Part shown: one piece after another, positions 8,474 to 15,861 of the stretch
Numbering within the stretch: position 1 is the first letter of the stretch
How the letters are laid out: each line of letters begins with the position of its first letter
Position numbers and translations under genes: made by a program
Notes under the pieces: generated by a model
What the model was told of the DNA's origin: nothing
Databases searched by the model: none
What the model saw: the letters and a program-made list of their open reading frames with translations, nothing else
Source: Rhodococcus_F sp040656415
GTDB taxonomy: Bacteria > Actinomycetota > Actinomycetes > Mycobacteriales > Mycobacteriaceae
DNA length: 64,000 bases
NCBI RefSeq assembly: GCF_040656415.1
Contig: NZ_JBFAMC010000004.1
Location: 62,001-126,000 of the forward strand
Reading direction: 5' to 3'

Positions 8474-9016
8474 TCAGACCCGGTCGGTGAAGTCGCGATC
8501 GATTCGCAGCGTTCCGATGGTGGTGGCCAGAGCGTCGTACTGAGTGACCAGCACACAGAATTCGATCATCTGGCGATCGTCGAAGTATGCCGTCAGTGCG
8601 GACCAGGTTGAATCGTCGAGGTTCTTGTCGGTGACGAGTTGATCGACTGCGGTGAGGATCGCGCACGTACGCGCATCCCATCCCACGGCCTCGGGGCCTT
8701 CGAGTACCTGCTCGAGCTGTGTGGGCGTGACGCCGGCGCGTCGTCCGATGCGTACGTGGTGATCCATTTCGTACTGGCATTCCCGCAGGTGGGCTACGCG
8801 AAGAATGATCAGTTCGGTTTCGCGCCGAGGTATTTTCCCGCCCGGCATGAGCTTGCTCGAATAGCGCAGCCATGCGCGAAACAGGCCGCCGCTGCGACCC
8901 ATCGTGCTGAACAGATGAGCGTCTGGAGCGCCGACGCCGAGCGAGATGATTCGCCACAGCAGCCAGTTGACGGGACCGAGTTCCTTCAGACGTCCCGGCG
9001 GAATTCGTGCGGTCAT
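8474..9016 (-). CDS. Carboxymuconolactone decarboxylase (AhpD-like) family protein
   Basis: A 180-residue all-helical protein of the CMD/AhpD family. The core motif RETELIILRVAHLRECQYEMDHHVRIG (split here for reading: ETELIILRVA, ECQYEMDHH) holds one cysteine and two histidines. The CxxC of true AhpD peroxidase partners is absent, so a redox role is uncertain. The start ATG overlaps the stop of the upstream SDR gene by 4 nt (ATGA), so the two are translationally coupled. It occupies the place of Rv0464c beside ramB in mycobacteria. Confidence 0.85.
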   Translation of the reverse strand: MTARIPPGRLKELGPVNWLLWRIISLGVGAPDAHLFSTMGRSGGLFRAWLRYSSKLMPGGKIPRRETELIILRVAHLRECQYEMDHHVRIGRRAGVTPTQLEQVLEGPEAVGWDARTCAILTAVDQLVTDKNLDDSTWSALTAYFDDRQMIEFCVLVTQYDALATTIGTLRIDRDFTDRV

Positions 9017-9849
9017 GCGAACTGCTCCCTTTCTCTCCGCCCACTCACGTGAACAGATGCGTGGGACCGTTGTCCGATCGTCCGGGTCATTCCTGTGGCC
9101 CGAAGTGCGAGCATACGCACCGAACCGGTGCCGGGCACTCGGGACTGCGCGTTGATTCGATTTCTGCGTCCGGCGATTCCGCGTTCGAGCGCATCGACCG
9201 CGGCTGTGATTGAGGACGTCCGGGCCTGCGCGCTGTGACGGGTGGTGGGGGAGGCGGTGCCGTCGAATTCGATCAGCGTTCTGTCCGTGTCGATTTCACC
9301 GAGTCGGGCTATGCCTACCTTGGCGCCGAGTGGTTTCAACTCCCCCCTCAGAGCCTCGCCGAGTTCCTGAGCGCCGCCTCGAACGGCACCGTGCACGCCG
9401 CGCAACGGACTGAAAGCTGTTGATGAAGCCACGACGAGCGCGTACCCATCGCGGTGTCCGATGTGGCGCCCTCCGGCTCGCAGCGTGTGGTACGTGCCCA
9501 TCACGTTTACGTCGACGGCGTGCCGCATCGCTTCGGGATCACCGCCGACGATTTCGAGCGGAGGCATGACACCCGCGTTCGCGACCACCGTATCGAGGCC
9601 ACCGAGCTGATCGGCGAGGCGGTCGATCGAATCCTCGACAGCCTGACGGTCACGGATGTCGCAATACTGCCACGGAGCGCGTCCGCAAGCGGTTGCCGTC
9701 TGCTCCAGGAGTTCGGGTTCGATGCCGAGCAGCCCGACGAGTGCTCCCCGCTCGTGAAGGCGTCTGGCGAGTCCGGCGCCGATACCCCTGGCCGCGCCGG
9801 TGATCAGGACGCGGCGCCCGATCAGATTCTCTTCGAGGGTGCGTGACAT
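9013..9849 (-). CDS. Short-chain dehydrogenase-like protein with altered active site
   Basis: A 278-residue SDR-fold protein. The NAD(P) site TGAARGIG and the structural NAG motif are intact, but the catalytic YxxxK is replaced by His153-x3-Arg157 (GVHGAVRGG). Serines near residue 139 (VASSTAF) remain. The protein therefore may bind a nucleotide without classical SDR chemistry. ATG 9849 was preferred over a TTG five codons upstream. It is coupled by an ATGA overlap to the downstream CMD gene, suggesting a shared role. The C-terminal 40 residues are Arg/His-rich and unusual for the family. Confidence 0.8.
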   Translation of the reverse strand: MSRTLEENLIGRRVLITGAARGIGAGLARRLHERGALVGLLGIEPELLEQTATACGRAPWQYCDIRDRQAVEDSIDRLADQLGGLDTVVANAGVMPPLEIVGGDPEAMRHAVDVNVMGTYHTLRAGGRHIGHRDGYALVVASSTAFSPLRGVHGAVRGGAQELGEALRGELKPLGAKVGIARLGEIDTDRTLIEFDGTASPTTRHSAQARTSSITAAVDALERGIAGRRNRINAQSRVPGTGSVRMLALRATGMTRTIGQRSHASVHVSGRREREQFA

Positions 9850-10025
9850 GAGACAAGATCCCAACCGGTATTACTGAACAGTAGCCAGACGCTAGCACTT
9901 GCCGGCCTCAGGCGAGGGAATTATCCCAGTCCCAGTTGGAGCAATAATCTCGCTCGTGTGCAGCCCGAGCTGTACGCGCGAGGGAAGTGCCTGCTCAGCC
10001 GGCTCTCGAGCCGCCAGGGCACCCG

Positions 10026-11438
10026 TCAGCGGATCAGATACGGGGAGACCGAACTCTGGTGCTCGCTTATCTCGAGTTGCTTTCCCAGGGGAGGGAACGC
10101 ACGTTGAGGGCAGTTCATTCGTTCGCAAACCCGGCAGCCCGAACCGATAGGAGTGCCGGGGTTGGAGTCGTCCAGGTCGAGACCGTCGCTGTAGACGAGG
10201 CGATGGGCGTGCCGGATCTCGCAGCCGAGTCCGATCGCAAAGATCTTGGCGGCCTGACCATAGCGGGCAGCGCGACGTTCGACTGTCCTGGCGACCCAGA
10301 GGTACCGACGTCCGTCGGGCATCTGCGCGATCTGGGTCATGATCTTGCCCGGGTACGCGAATGTCTCGTAGACGTTCCACAGCGGGCATGTGCCACCACT
10401 GGTCGAAAAGTGGAAACCGGTCGCGGACTGCCGTTTCGACATGTTGCCTGCCCGGTCGACGCGGACGAACATGAACGGTACGCCCCGTAGCTTCGGGCGT
10501 TGCAGCGTCGAGAGTCGGTGGCAGACGGTCTCATAGCTCACCGAATAGAAAGCCGACAACCGCTCGATGTCGTACCGGAAGTCCTCGGCCACGTCGTGGA
10601 ACTGACCATAGGGAAGGACCGTCGCCGCTGCGAAATAGTTGGCAAGACCGAGGCGGGCGAGCGCGAGCGACTCGTCACTGGTGAATCCACCCTCTGCGAC
10701 CAATTTGTCCAGTAGGTCGCCGTATTCGAGGTACGCCAATTCGGTTGCGAACTTGAACACCTGTTGCCCACCCGATAGGTGGGGTGAGATCTCCAGGACC
10801 CGGGACTCCGGGTCGTACCGGTGGAGCACGTTTTCACCGAGGTCGATTCGCTTGACGATCTGCACGTCGTGAACTGTCTGCAGCCTGCGAGCGATCTCGC
10901 CACCGACGTCCCCCCGATGGAAGCGCATCCGGGCGGTCAAATCCTCTGCAGCGGTGTCGAGCTCGTGGAGATAGTTCTGGTGCTGATAGAAGTAGTCGCG
11001 AACCTCTTCGTGCGGCATCGTGATCGAACCGCTGCCGCTGCCGTCGCTGTAACGATCTTCGGTGGCCTGGGCCAATTGCGCGGTGGTGTTGCGGAACCGG
11101 CGGTGCATGTTGACCATCGCCTTCGCCAGTCCTGGGTGTGATGCGACCATATCGGCGATTTCCTGCGCGTCGGCGTCGATCCCCATCTCCTGATCGAGGG
11201 CCACCTCGCGCATCTCCGCGATCAAGCGCGTGTCATCCTGCGAAGAGAAGAACGTGGTGTCGACACCGAAAACCTCGCTGATCCGCAGCAGTACCGGCAC
11301 CGTCAGAGGCCGGACGTCGTGCTCGATCTGGTTGAGATAGCTCGCGGAGATCTCCAGGGTCTTCGCGAGTGCCGCCTGACTCAGACCTCGCTCGGTCCGG
11401 AGCTGACGTAAGCGGACGCCGACGAAGGTCTTCGACAT
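10026..11438 (-). CDS. ramB: RamB-type regulator of acetate metabolism
   Basis: A 470-residue transcriptional regulator with an N-terminal XRE helix-turn-helix (about residues 5-62, including QAALAKTLEISASYLNQIE), a central IrrE/peptidase-like region and a C-terminal cysteine-rich ScfR-type domain (GSGCRVCERMNCPQRA). In Corynebacterium and mycobacteria RamB represses aceA, aceB and ackA-pta and binds AAAGTTTGCAAA-like sites. The length fits RamB (about 474). The start at 11438 excludes a long, poorly supported N-terminal extension. Its likely target aceA lies 4 kb away, and a TTTGCAAG/TTTGCCAA pair sits just upstream of its own start. Confidence 0.93.
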   Translation of the reverse strand: MSKTFVGVRLRQLRTERGLSQAALAKTLEISASYLNQIEHDVRPLTVPVLLRISEVFGVDTTFFSSQDDTRLIAEMREVALDQEMGIDADAQEIADMVASHPGLAKAMVNMHRRFRNTTAQLAQATEDRYSDGSGSGSITMPHEEVRDYFYQHQNYLHELDTAAEDLTARMRFHRGDVGGEIARRLQTVHDVQIVKRIDLGENVLHRYDPESRVLEISPHLSGGQQVFKFATELAYLEYGDLLDKLVAEGGFTSDESLALARLGLANYFAAATVLPYGQFHDVAEDFRYDIERLSAFYSVSYETVCHRLSTLQRPKLRGVPFMFVRVDRAGNMSKRQSATGFHFSTSGGTCPLWNVYETFAYPGKIMTQIAQMPDGRRYLWVARTVERRAARYGQAAKIFAIGLGCEIRHAHRLVYSDGLDLDDSNPGTPIGSGCRVCERMNCPQRAFPPLGKQLEISEHQSSVSPYLIR

Positions 11439-11481
11439 AGGGTAAGGGTACCGGTGCAGGTCAGCTTGTGTGAAAGAAACA

Positions 11482-11498
11482 TTTGCAAGATTTGCCAA
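11482..11498. promoter_or_regulatory. ramB: Candidate RamB autoregulatory site
   Basis: Two tandem near-copies, TTTGCAAGA and TTTGCCAA, lie about 45 nt upstream of the ramB start. They resemble the known RamB consensus core (TTTGCAAA). A related TTTGCCAA (read on the minus strand) occurs before aceA. Autoregulation of RamB is known in relatives; binding here is inferred. Confidence 0.45.
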
Positions 11499-11527
11499 CG
11501 CTTGTCTGGGGAGCCCCCAGATGGATA

Positions 11528-12700
11528 TCACTTCTCTGGGTCGGCGATCCAGCTCACGTCGTAACGGGGCAGTTCGCGGACGTCGCCTGTGCCACGGGCA
11601 TCCGGAGACAGGACCGCGAAATGGCCCGGGATGCCAAGCGCGTCGCAGCCAGTTTCCCAGTTCGCACACCAGATTCCCACCGCCACAGGCGCATAGAACC
11701 GAGATGCGGTGGTGGCGTAGAAGTCGAAGCGCGCTACTTTCTGTTCGCGCTCTATCAGTTCTGTCACCGCTGCGCATCGGGTGGTCTGCGCGTTGAAGGA
11801 CGACGGCGACCACTGACACACCTCGTAGCAGCGGCCGAACGACGAGAAGGGTGGTTTGTCGACTGCCAGCGGCACCTCGCAGTGCGGATCGGAGAAGAAC
11901 AGCGACTCCAGCGGCAGGCGGCGATGAGATATCCATTCCATCACGCGGACGAAGAAGGGCTTGAAGTGTGATCGGTATCCGACCGCGCAGACGCAGACCA
12001 CGTGATCCTTCTCCGGATCGAAACGGCTACCCAGGTGTTCGACGACGCTGCTCTGGTCGGCACCCGGGCCGATCCAGCAGGTGCTCACTCCCATGCGAGT
12101 GGCCTGCAACACCACCTTCTGCAGACTGCGGCCGACATCGACAAGCACCAGCCGGTCATAGCTGTATGGAGCGATCGCGACAAGGAACTCGTGCGCACCT
12201 TCCCCCGGCCAGATGGTCAGTGGAGCTGCGACGTATTCGAGTCGAATCGGGCCGGTGCCGATCAGGCGGTCGCGTCGACTGTATTCGTCGACTGCTCGCA
12301 TCAGCCCGGCCCGGTCGACTGCCGTGAGATCGCGGCTCTGAAAGGAGTGGCAAGAGCGTCTAGAGCGGATCAAGTCGAAGGTGTCGAGGTCATCTGCGCG
12401 CTGTGGCAGGCGCTCGGTGGGGCGTACTCCCCATTTCACGGTAATGACATCGAAGATCGCGGAAGCGAGTAACAGCAGGCCGATCGCCAGGGGCAACCAG
12501 AACAGCAGCGGCTGCCAGGCTCCGATCAGCCATCCGACAGCCGAGACGACGAAGAATACGATCGCGACGTTGACGGCGATGAGGTACTGGAGCCAACCCG
12601 TGAACTGCAGCCGTACCTTCAACCGCCACAACCTCGAACGCCGCGATCTCGCGGTCGGGTAAGTGTCGTGGTCGCGCGGTAGCTGTTCTTGCTCGGTCAT
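11528..12700 (-). CDS. Membrane-anchored nitroreductase-family protein
   Basis: A 390-residue protein. Residues about 35-85 hold two transmembrane segments (FTGWLQYLIAVNVAIVFFVV, then LLFWLPLAIGLLLLASAIF). From about residue 105 it has a nitroreductase-like domain starting with the FMN-binding IRSRRSCHSF motif, followed by a long C-terminal region. Such proteins are FMN enzymes, but the substrate is unknown and the membrane anchor is unusual. The ribosome-binding site GGAGG precedes ATG 12700. It is divergent from a TetR gene across a 34-bp palindrome, so it is the probable regulated target. Confidence 0.8.
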   Translation of the reverse strand: MTEQEQLPRDHDTYPTARSRRSRLWRLKVRLQFTGWLQYLIAVNVAIVFFVVSAVGWLIGAWQPLLFWLPLAIGLLLLASAIFDVITVKWGVRPTERLPQRADDLDTFDLIRSRRSCHSFQSRDLTAVDRAGLMRAVDEYSRRDRLIGTGPIRLEYVAAPLTIWPGEGAHEFLVAIAPYSYDRLVLVDVGRSLQKVVLQATRMGVSTCWIGPGADQSSVVEHLGSRFDPEKDHVVCVCAVGYRSHFKPFFVRVMEWISHRRLPLESLFFSDPHCEVPLAVDKPPFSSFGRCYEVCQWSPSSFNAQTTRCAAVTELIEREQKVARFDFYATTASRFYAPVAVGIWCANWETGCDALGIPGHFAVLSPDARGTGDVRELPRYDVSWIADPEK

Positions 12701-12722
12701 CGCCGACCTCCTGCCGGGGAAT

Positions 12723-12756
12723 CAGCCTAGTGCAAGTATATACTTGCACTAGGCTG
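12723..12756. promoter_or_regulatory. 34-bp perfect palindromic operator
   Basis: The half-sites CAGCCTAGTGCAAGTAT (12723-12739) and ATACTTGCACTAGGCTG (12740-12756) are exact reverse complements with no spacer. The centre contains TATACT-like -10 boxes in both directions. It lies between the divergent nitroreductase (start 12700) and TetR (start 12801) genes, as expected for a TetR operator that shuts off both. Confidence 0.85.
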
Positions 12757-12800
12757 GATATTCGATTTCCGGCTGATTCCGGTACGACGTTCGGAGGCAC

Positions 12801-13373
12801 ATGCCCAGGTATATCGACGTTGATGGACTGTTCGACACGGCAGTCGCGGTTTTCGCCGAACGCGGATACCGGGCCACCACAACCCAGGAGATCGCCAGCC
12901 GAGCCGGCGTCAACGAGGCGACGCTGTTTCGCCGTTACGGCGACAAGGCCACCTTGATCAACACGGCTCTGACGCAGGCTCTGGCCAAAGCGCCGTTCGC
13001 CCAATTGGGCACAACCGACGACGTTGTCACAGATCTCGTCGCACTAGCTGAGGCCTTCGTAGACACGAACCGCAAGTACGGAGGCGCTGTCGGGACGCTG
13101 CTGGTCGAGATGCCGCGGCACCCCGAGCTACGTGCCGTCACGGCCGCGTTCATGCCGCAACTGCTCAACGCGGTGCATGTGATCGCAACACACCAGGATC
13201 GGGGACAGCTCACACCAGGTGACCCAGTGCAGAAGCTGGTGATCCTCCTATCACCTCTGATGACGTTCGGTCTGCTGGCGCGCAGCGGGGCTGAAATGTT
13301 CGTCTCCGAGTTCGTGCCCAGCGCCCTTGTCGAGTCTTTTCTCGAGGGCCATCGCGTAAGGCAGAGGCCTTGA
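12801..13373 (+). CDS. TetR-family repressor
   Basis: A 190-residue TetR regulator. The N-terminal HTH spans about residues 8-54 (AERGYRATTTQEIASRAGVN, then LFRRYGDKATLI). The C-terminal ligand domain is of generic type. It is divergent from the membrane nitroreductase gene, with a 34-bp palindrome between them, so it most likely represses that gene and itself. The inducer is unknown. Confidence 0.9.
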   Translation: MPRYIDVDGLFDTAVAVFAERGYRATTTQEIASRAGVNEATLFRRYGDKATLINTALTQALAKAPFAQLGTTDDVVTDLVALAEAFVDTNRKYGGAVGTLLVEMPRHPELRAVTAAFMPQLLNAVHVIATHQDRGQLTPGDPVQKLVILLSPLMTFGLLARSGAEMFVSEFVPSALVESFLEGHRVRQRP

Positions 13374-13455
13374 TTTTAATGCGAGTTATTGCTTGCAGAC
13401 ATCTGGACGAGGGCATAGCCTTGATTTGGGGATCGCCACCAAAGAAGTGGGGTGA

Positions 13456-14211
13456 ATGATGTCTGATCAATCCATCAAACCGGTTTTCGAAGAGCTCTAC
13501 GGCGAGGAGCAGTCACTCGATGCATTGCCTGCATTGACGCCATGGGACATTGGCGGCCCGCAGCCGGTGATCCAAGAGTTGGTGGCCTATGGTGCTTTGC
13601 GCGGTGAGGTGCTGGACCCGGGGACCGGTCCAGGTCACCATGCGATCCACTATGCGTCGAAAGGCTACTCGACGACGGGGATCGACGCTTCGCCCACAGC
13701 TATTCAACGGGCCAAGCACAACGCGCAAAATGCCGGGGTCGAAGTGGACTTCCAGATCGGCGACGTCACCAAGCTCGACGGGTATGAGAATCGATTCGAC
13801 ACCGTTGTCGACGCTGCGTGCTATCACACCTTCCTGGACGACGAGGACACCCAGAAACTGTATGCGCAGACCCTGCATCGAGCCACCAAGCCGGGAGCGC
13901 GGCTTTATATGTTCGAATTCGGTCGCCACAACGTCAACGGCCTACAGTTCCCAGGTCTGTCGGCAGAAGTTCTGGAGCGAGTGCTTTCGGCGTCGGGTTG
14001 GCACATCGACTATCTGGGGACCACCACCTACCGAGCCCGCTTCGATCCCGAGCAATTCGCCAAGATGTCCGAGTTCGCCGGGCAAGAATTTCCAGAATTC
14101 GAGTCACTGCTGGCGCCGATGCTGCAGAAATTGCAAGTCATAGCGCCGCTGCTGGAAGACCACCTCGTGCACATGCCGGTCTGGGCATTGCACGCCACCC
14201 GTGTCGACTGA
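13456..14211 (+). CDS. Class I SAM-dependent methyltransferase
   Basis: A 251-residue small-molecule methyltransferase. The SAM-binding motif I is VLDPGTGPGHHAIHYA (around residue 50), with GIDASPTAI as the acidic-loop motif and VVDAACYH following. The usual DxGxGxG is DPGTGPG here, with Pro in place of the first variable residue. ATG 13456 or 13459 may be used (MMSD). The methyl acceptor is unknown. No operon partner is evident; a 560-nt non-coding stretch follows. Confidence 0.85.
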   Translation: MMSDQSIKPVFEELYGEEQSLDALPALTPWDIGGPQPVIQELVAYGALRGEVLDPGTGPGHHAIHYASKGYSTTGIDASPTAIQRAKHNAQNAGVEVDFQIGDVTKLDGYENRFDTVVDAACYHTFLDDEDTQKLYAQTLHRATKPGARLYMFEFGRHNVNGLQFPGLSAEVLERVLSASGWHIDYLGTTTYRARFDPEQFAKMSEFAGQEFPEFESLLAPMLQKLQVIAPLLEDHLVHMPVWALHATRVD

Positions 14212-14317
14212 AGTTCCAATCTCCTGGTCGACACCAATCTCGACAGCGGCAAGCTGTCGAACCGGGCGCCACCGACGGTGCCGCTGACGCCCGCGCCCCA
14301 CGTCGGAGTAGACGGCC

Positions 14318-14580
14318 GGGCGAGATGTACCTTTCGGTGCCTTCAGTGCTCCGGAAGGTACGTCGGCCCCGCATTCAGCTCGTGATTGCAGTCACAACAA
14401 GCGCACCAGCCGGAGTCGACTCGAGCCGCTACGGCGGGAAGCGAGCCTGCCGAAGAGGGGGAGCTCGGTGTCCGCAGTGGGCTACCTATTTCGGGTCCAT
14501 CAACTGCGCTTTCTTGCCAGCGACAAATACCCTTCGATCTTCGATCGAGCTTGTTTGGCCCAGATTCTGCTCAACAAAAT
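14318..14580. repeat. Repeat A, upstream of the vWA gene
   Basis: First copy of a roughly 260-270 bp direct repeat whose second copy lies at about 15430-15700, flanking the vWA gene. It begins with a hairpin (GATGTACCTT...AAGGTACGTC), then a CRP-type dyad (CGTGATTGCAGTCACA), then a well-conserved GC-rich core (CGGAGTCGACTCGAGCCGCT). No frame opens through both copies with a start. The remaining non-coding DNA at 14212-14317 and 14581-14772 shows nothing else I can name. Confidence 0.7.
14381..14396. promoter_or_regulatory. CRP/GlxR-type site in repeat A
   Basis: CGTGATTGCAGTCACA matches the CRP/GlxR consensus TGTGAN6TCACA at 9 of 10 fixed positions. The same 16-mer is found in repeat B. Confidence 0.5.
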
Positions 14581-14772
14581 TCGACCTAGGTTGAGGGTGC
14601 AGGTGCAGGTCAAGATGGTGTGAGTGGAACATATCCAATATTCACTTGCGGCCACGACGGGAAATGAGCGGTCGTGTCCGCCAGAAGATGTCGGTGGGTA
14701 CTGCCAGTCTGTAGGGCTGGCCAACTGGTCGGCGTTCGTTCCGCGAACCCGTATCGAGCATCAGGAGTACGC

Positions 14773-15423
14773 ATGACCAACCCGGATCTCACGCTGATCG
14801 CCGTCCTACTCGACCGTTCGGGATCTATGCAGTCGATCAAGTCCGACACGGAGGGCGGTTTCGACGCGTTCATCGCCGAACAGCGCACCCAGCCGGGAGA
14901 GGCGGTCGTGACCCTCGCGCAATTCGACAACAGGTACGAACGCATTTATTCGAGTGTTCCCGTTGCCGACGTCCCGGCCCTCGAACTCGTGCCGCGCGGT
15001 TCAACGGCACTGCTCGACGGCATCGGTCGTTTGACCACCGAGATAGGTGAAGAACTCGCGGCTTTGCCGGAGGAGGAGCGGCCAGGTCGGGTTCAGATCG
15101 TCGTGATCACGGACGGTCACGAGAACTCCAGTCATGAATGGAGTCTCGAGGCAGTCCATGAGGTGATTCGGCGTCAGGAGGAAGTGTATTCGTGGGATTA
15201 CTATTTCCTCGGAGCGAACATGGACGCAATCTCAGTCGGGCAGTCGATGGGCTTCGTTACCGAGAAGTCGATCAGGTACTCGGCATCGCCAGATGAGGTG
15301 GGCGCGGTCTTCTCTGCCCAGTCGAAGCTCATCAACCGCAAGCGCGGCGTAGCGCCTGGAGCCCCGGTTCCCGGGTTCTCAGCGAAGGATCGGGCCGACG
15401 CCCGCGGCACCGGTTCGGAGTAG
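14773..15423 (+). CDS. Von Willebrand factor A domain protein
   Basis: A 216-residue cytoplasmic protein that is almost entirely a vWA fold. The MIDAS metal-binding motif DRSGSM (about residue 14), the Thr of RGSTALLDG (about 80) and the Asp of VVITDGHENSS (about 115) are intact. Such proteins are protein-protein or ligand-binding modules. The start at 14773 follows AGGAG at 5 nt spacing. The gene sits alone between two direct repeats, with no AAA ATPase partner nearby, so its role is unknown. Confidence 0.85.
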   Translation: MTNPDLTLIAVLLDRSGSMQSIKSDTEGGFDAFIAEQRTQPGEAVVTLAQFDNRYERIYSSVPVADVPALELVPRGSTALLDGIGRLTTEIGEELAALPEEERPGRVQIVVITDGHENSSHEWSLEAVHEVIRRQEEVYSWDYYFLGANMDAISVGQSMGFVTEKSIRYSASPDEVGAVFSAQSKLINRKRGVAPGAPVPGFSAKDRADARGTGSE

Positions 15424-15429
15424 GTGGCC

Positions 15430-15700
15430 CGGGCGGATGTACCTTACGGCGTTTCCAGTGCGCCCGAAGGTACATCTGCCTGCTCTCGGGTGGCGCTTCG
15501 CTCGTGATTGCAGTCACAAGAATCGCACCAGTCGGAGTCGGCTCGAGCCGCTGCGGCGGGAAGTGAGCCTGCCGAAGAGTGAGTGCTCACCTTCCGCGGC
15601 GGCTCCGGCGCTTCGGGTTCATCACCTGCGCGTTCTTGCTACCGACGGGTATTGCCCCTTCCGCGATCGGGCCGCTTTGTCGCTTCCAGTTCTTAACAAG
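15430..15700. repeat. Repeat B, between vWA and aceA
   Basis: Second copy of the vWA-flanking repeat. The order of elements is as in repeat A: hairpin (GATGTACCTT...AAGGTACATC), CRP-type dyad, then the GC-rich core (CGGAGTCGGCTCGAGCCGCT). Over the best 66 nt only about 8 differences separate the copies, and one hairpin change converts a G-U to an A-U pair. It forms the upstream part of the 438-nt gap before aceA. Confidence 0.7.
15503..15518. promoter_or_regulatory. CRP/GlxR-type site upstream of aceA
   Basis: CGTGATTGCAGTCACA, identical to the 16-mer in repeat A, lies about 345 nt upstream of the aceA start. GlxR is known to act on glyoxylate genes in Corynebacterium; its action here is inferred. 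Confidence 0.5.
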
Positions 15701-15701
15701 A

Positions 15702-15737
15702 TTGGCAAACTGGTGTGAAAAGCTAGCCAACGTTGGC
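15702..15737. promoter_or_regulatory. aceA: Candidate aceA control region (RamB-like box and palindrome)
   Basis: TTGGCAAACT at 15702 reads AGTTTGCCAA on the minus strand, close to the RamB consensus. Fifteen bases on is the perfect 12-bp palindrome GCCAACGTTGGC (15726-15737). Both lie 125-160 nt before the isocitrate lyase start. Confidence 0.45.
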
Positions 15738-15861
15738 ATTAGCTACAGGTAGACGGCACTTTTCGGCTGTGTCATTCTCTTTAAGTACATACGAAGGACC
15801 TGGCAAGGATGCGAAGCAGTACATCCATACCGGACGAAGAGATCGAAGAGATGGAGTCTTG

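Noticed and set aside
11439..11936. N-terminal extension of RamB by about 166 codons
   Set aside because: It would overlap the nitroreductase gene and carries no domain; RamB homologues begin at the HTH as chosen.
14318..15700. Small minus-strand protein encoded in both repeats (frames with CDCNHE or LFGRL)
   Set aside because: Similar minus-strand frames exist in both copies, but stops interrupt them upstream and no start with a ribosome-binding site is found. Conservation fits the structured or regulatory element equally well.
14318..15700. Composite transposon or integrated element around the vWA gene
   Set aside because: No transposase, integrase, terminal inverted repeat or target duplication is seen; only imperfect direct repeats.
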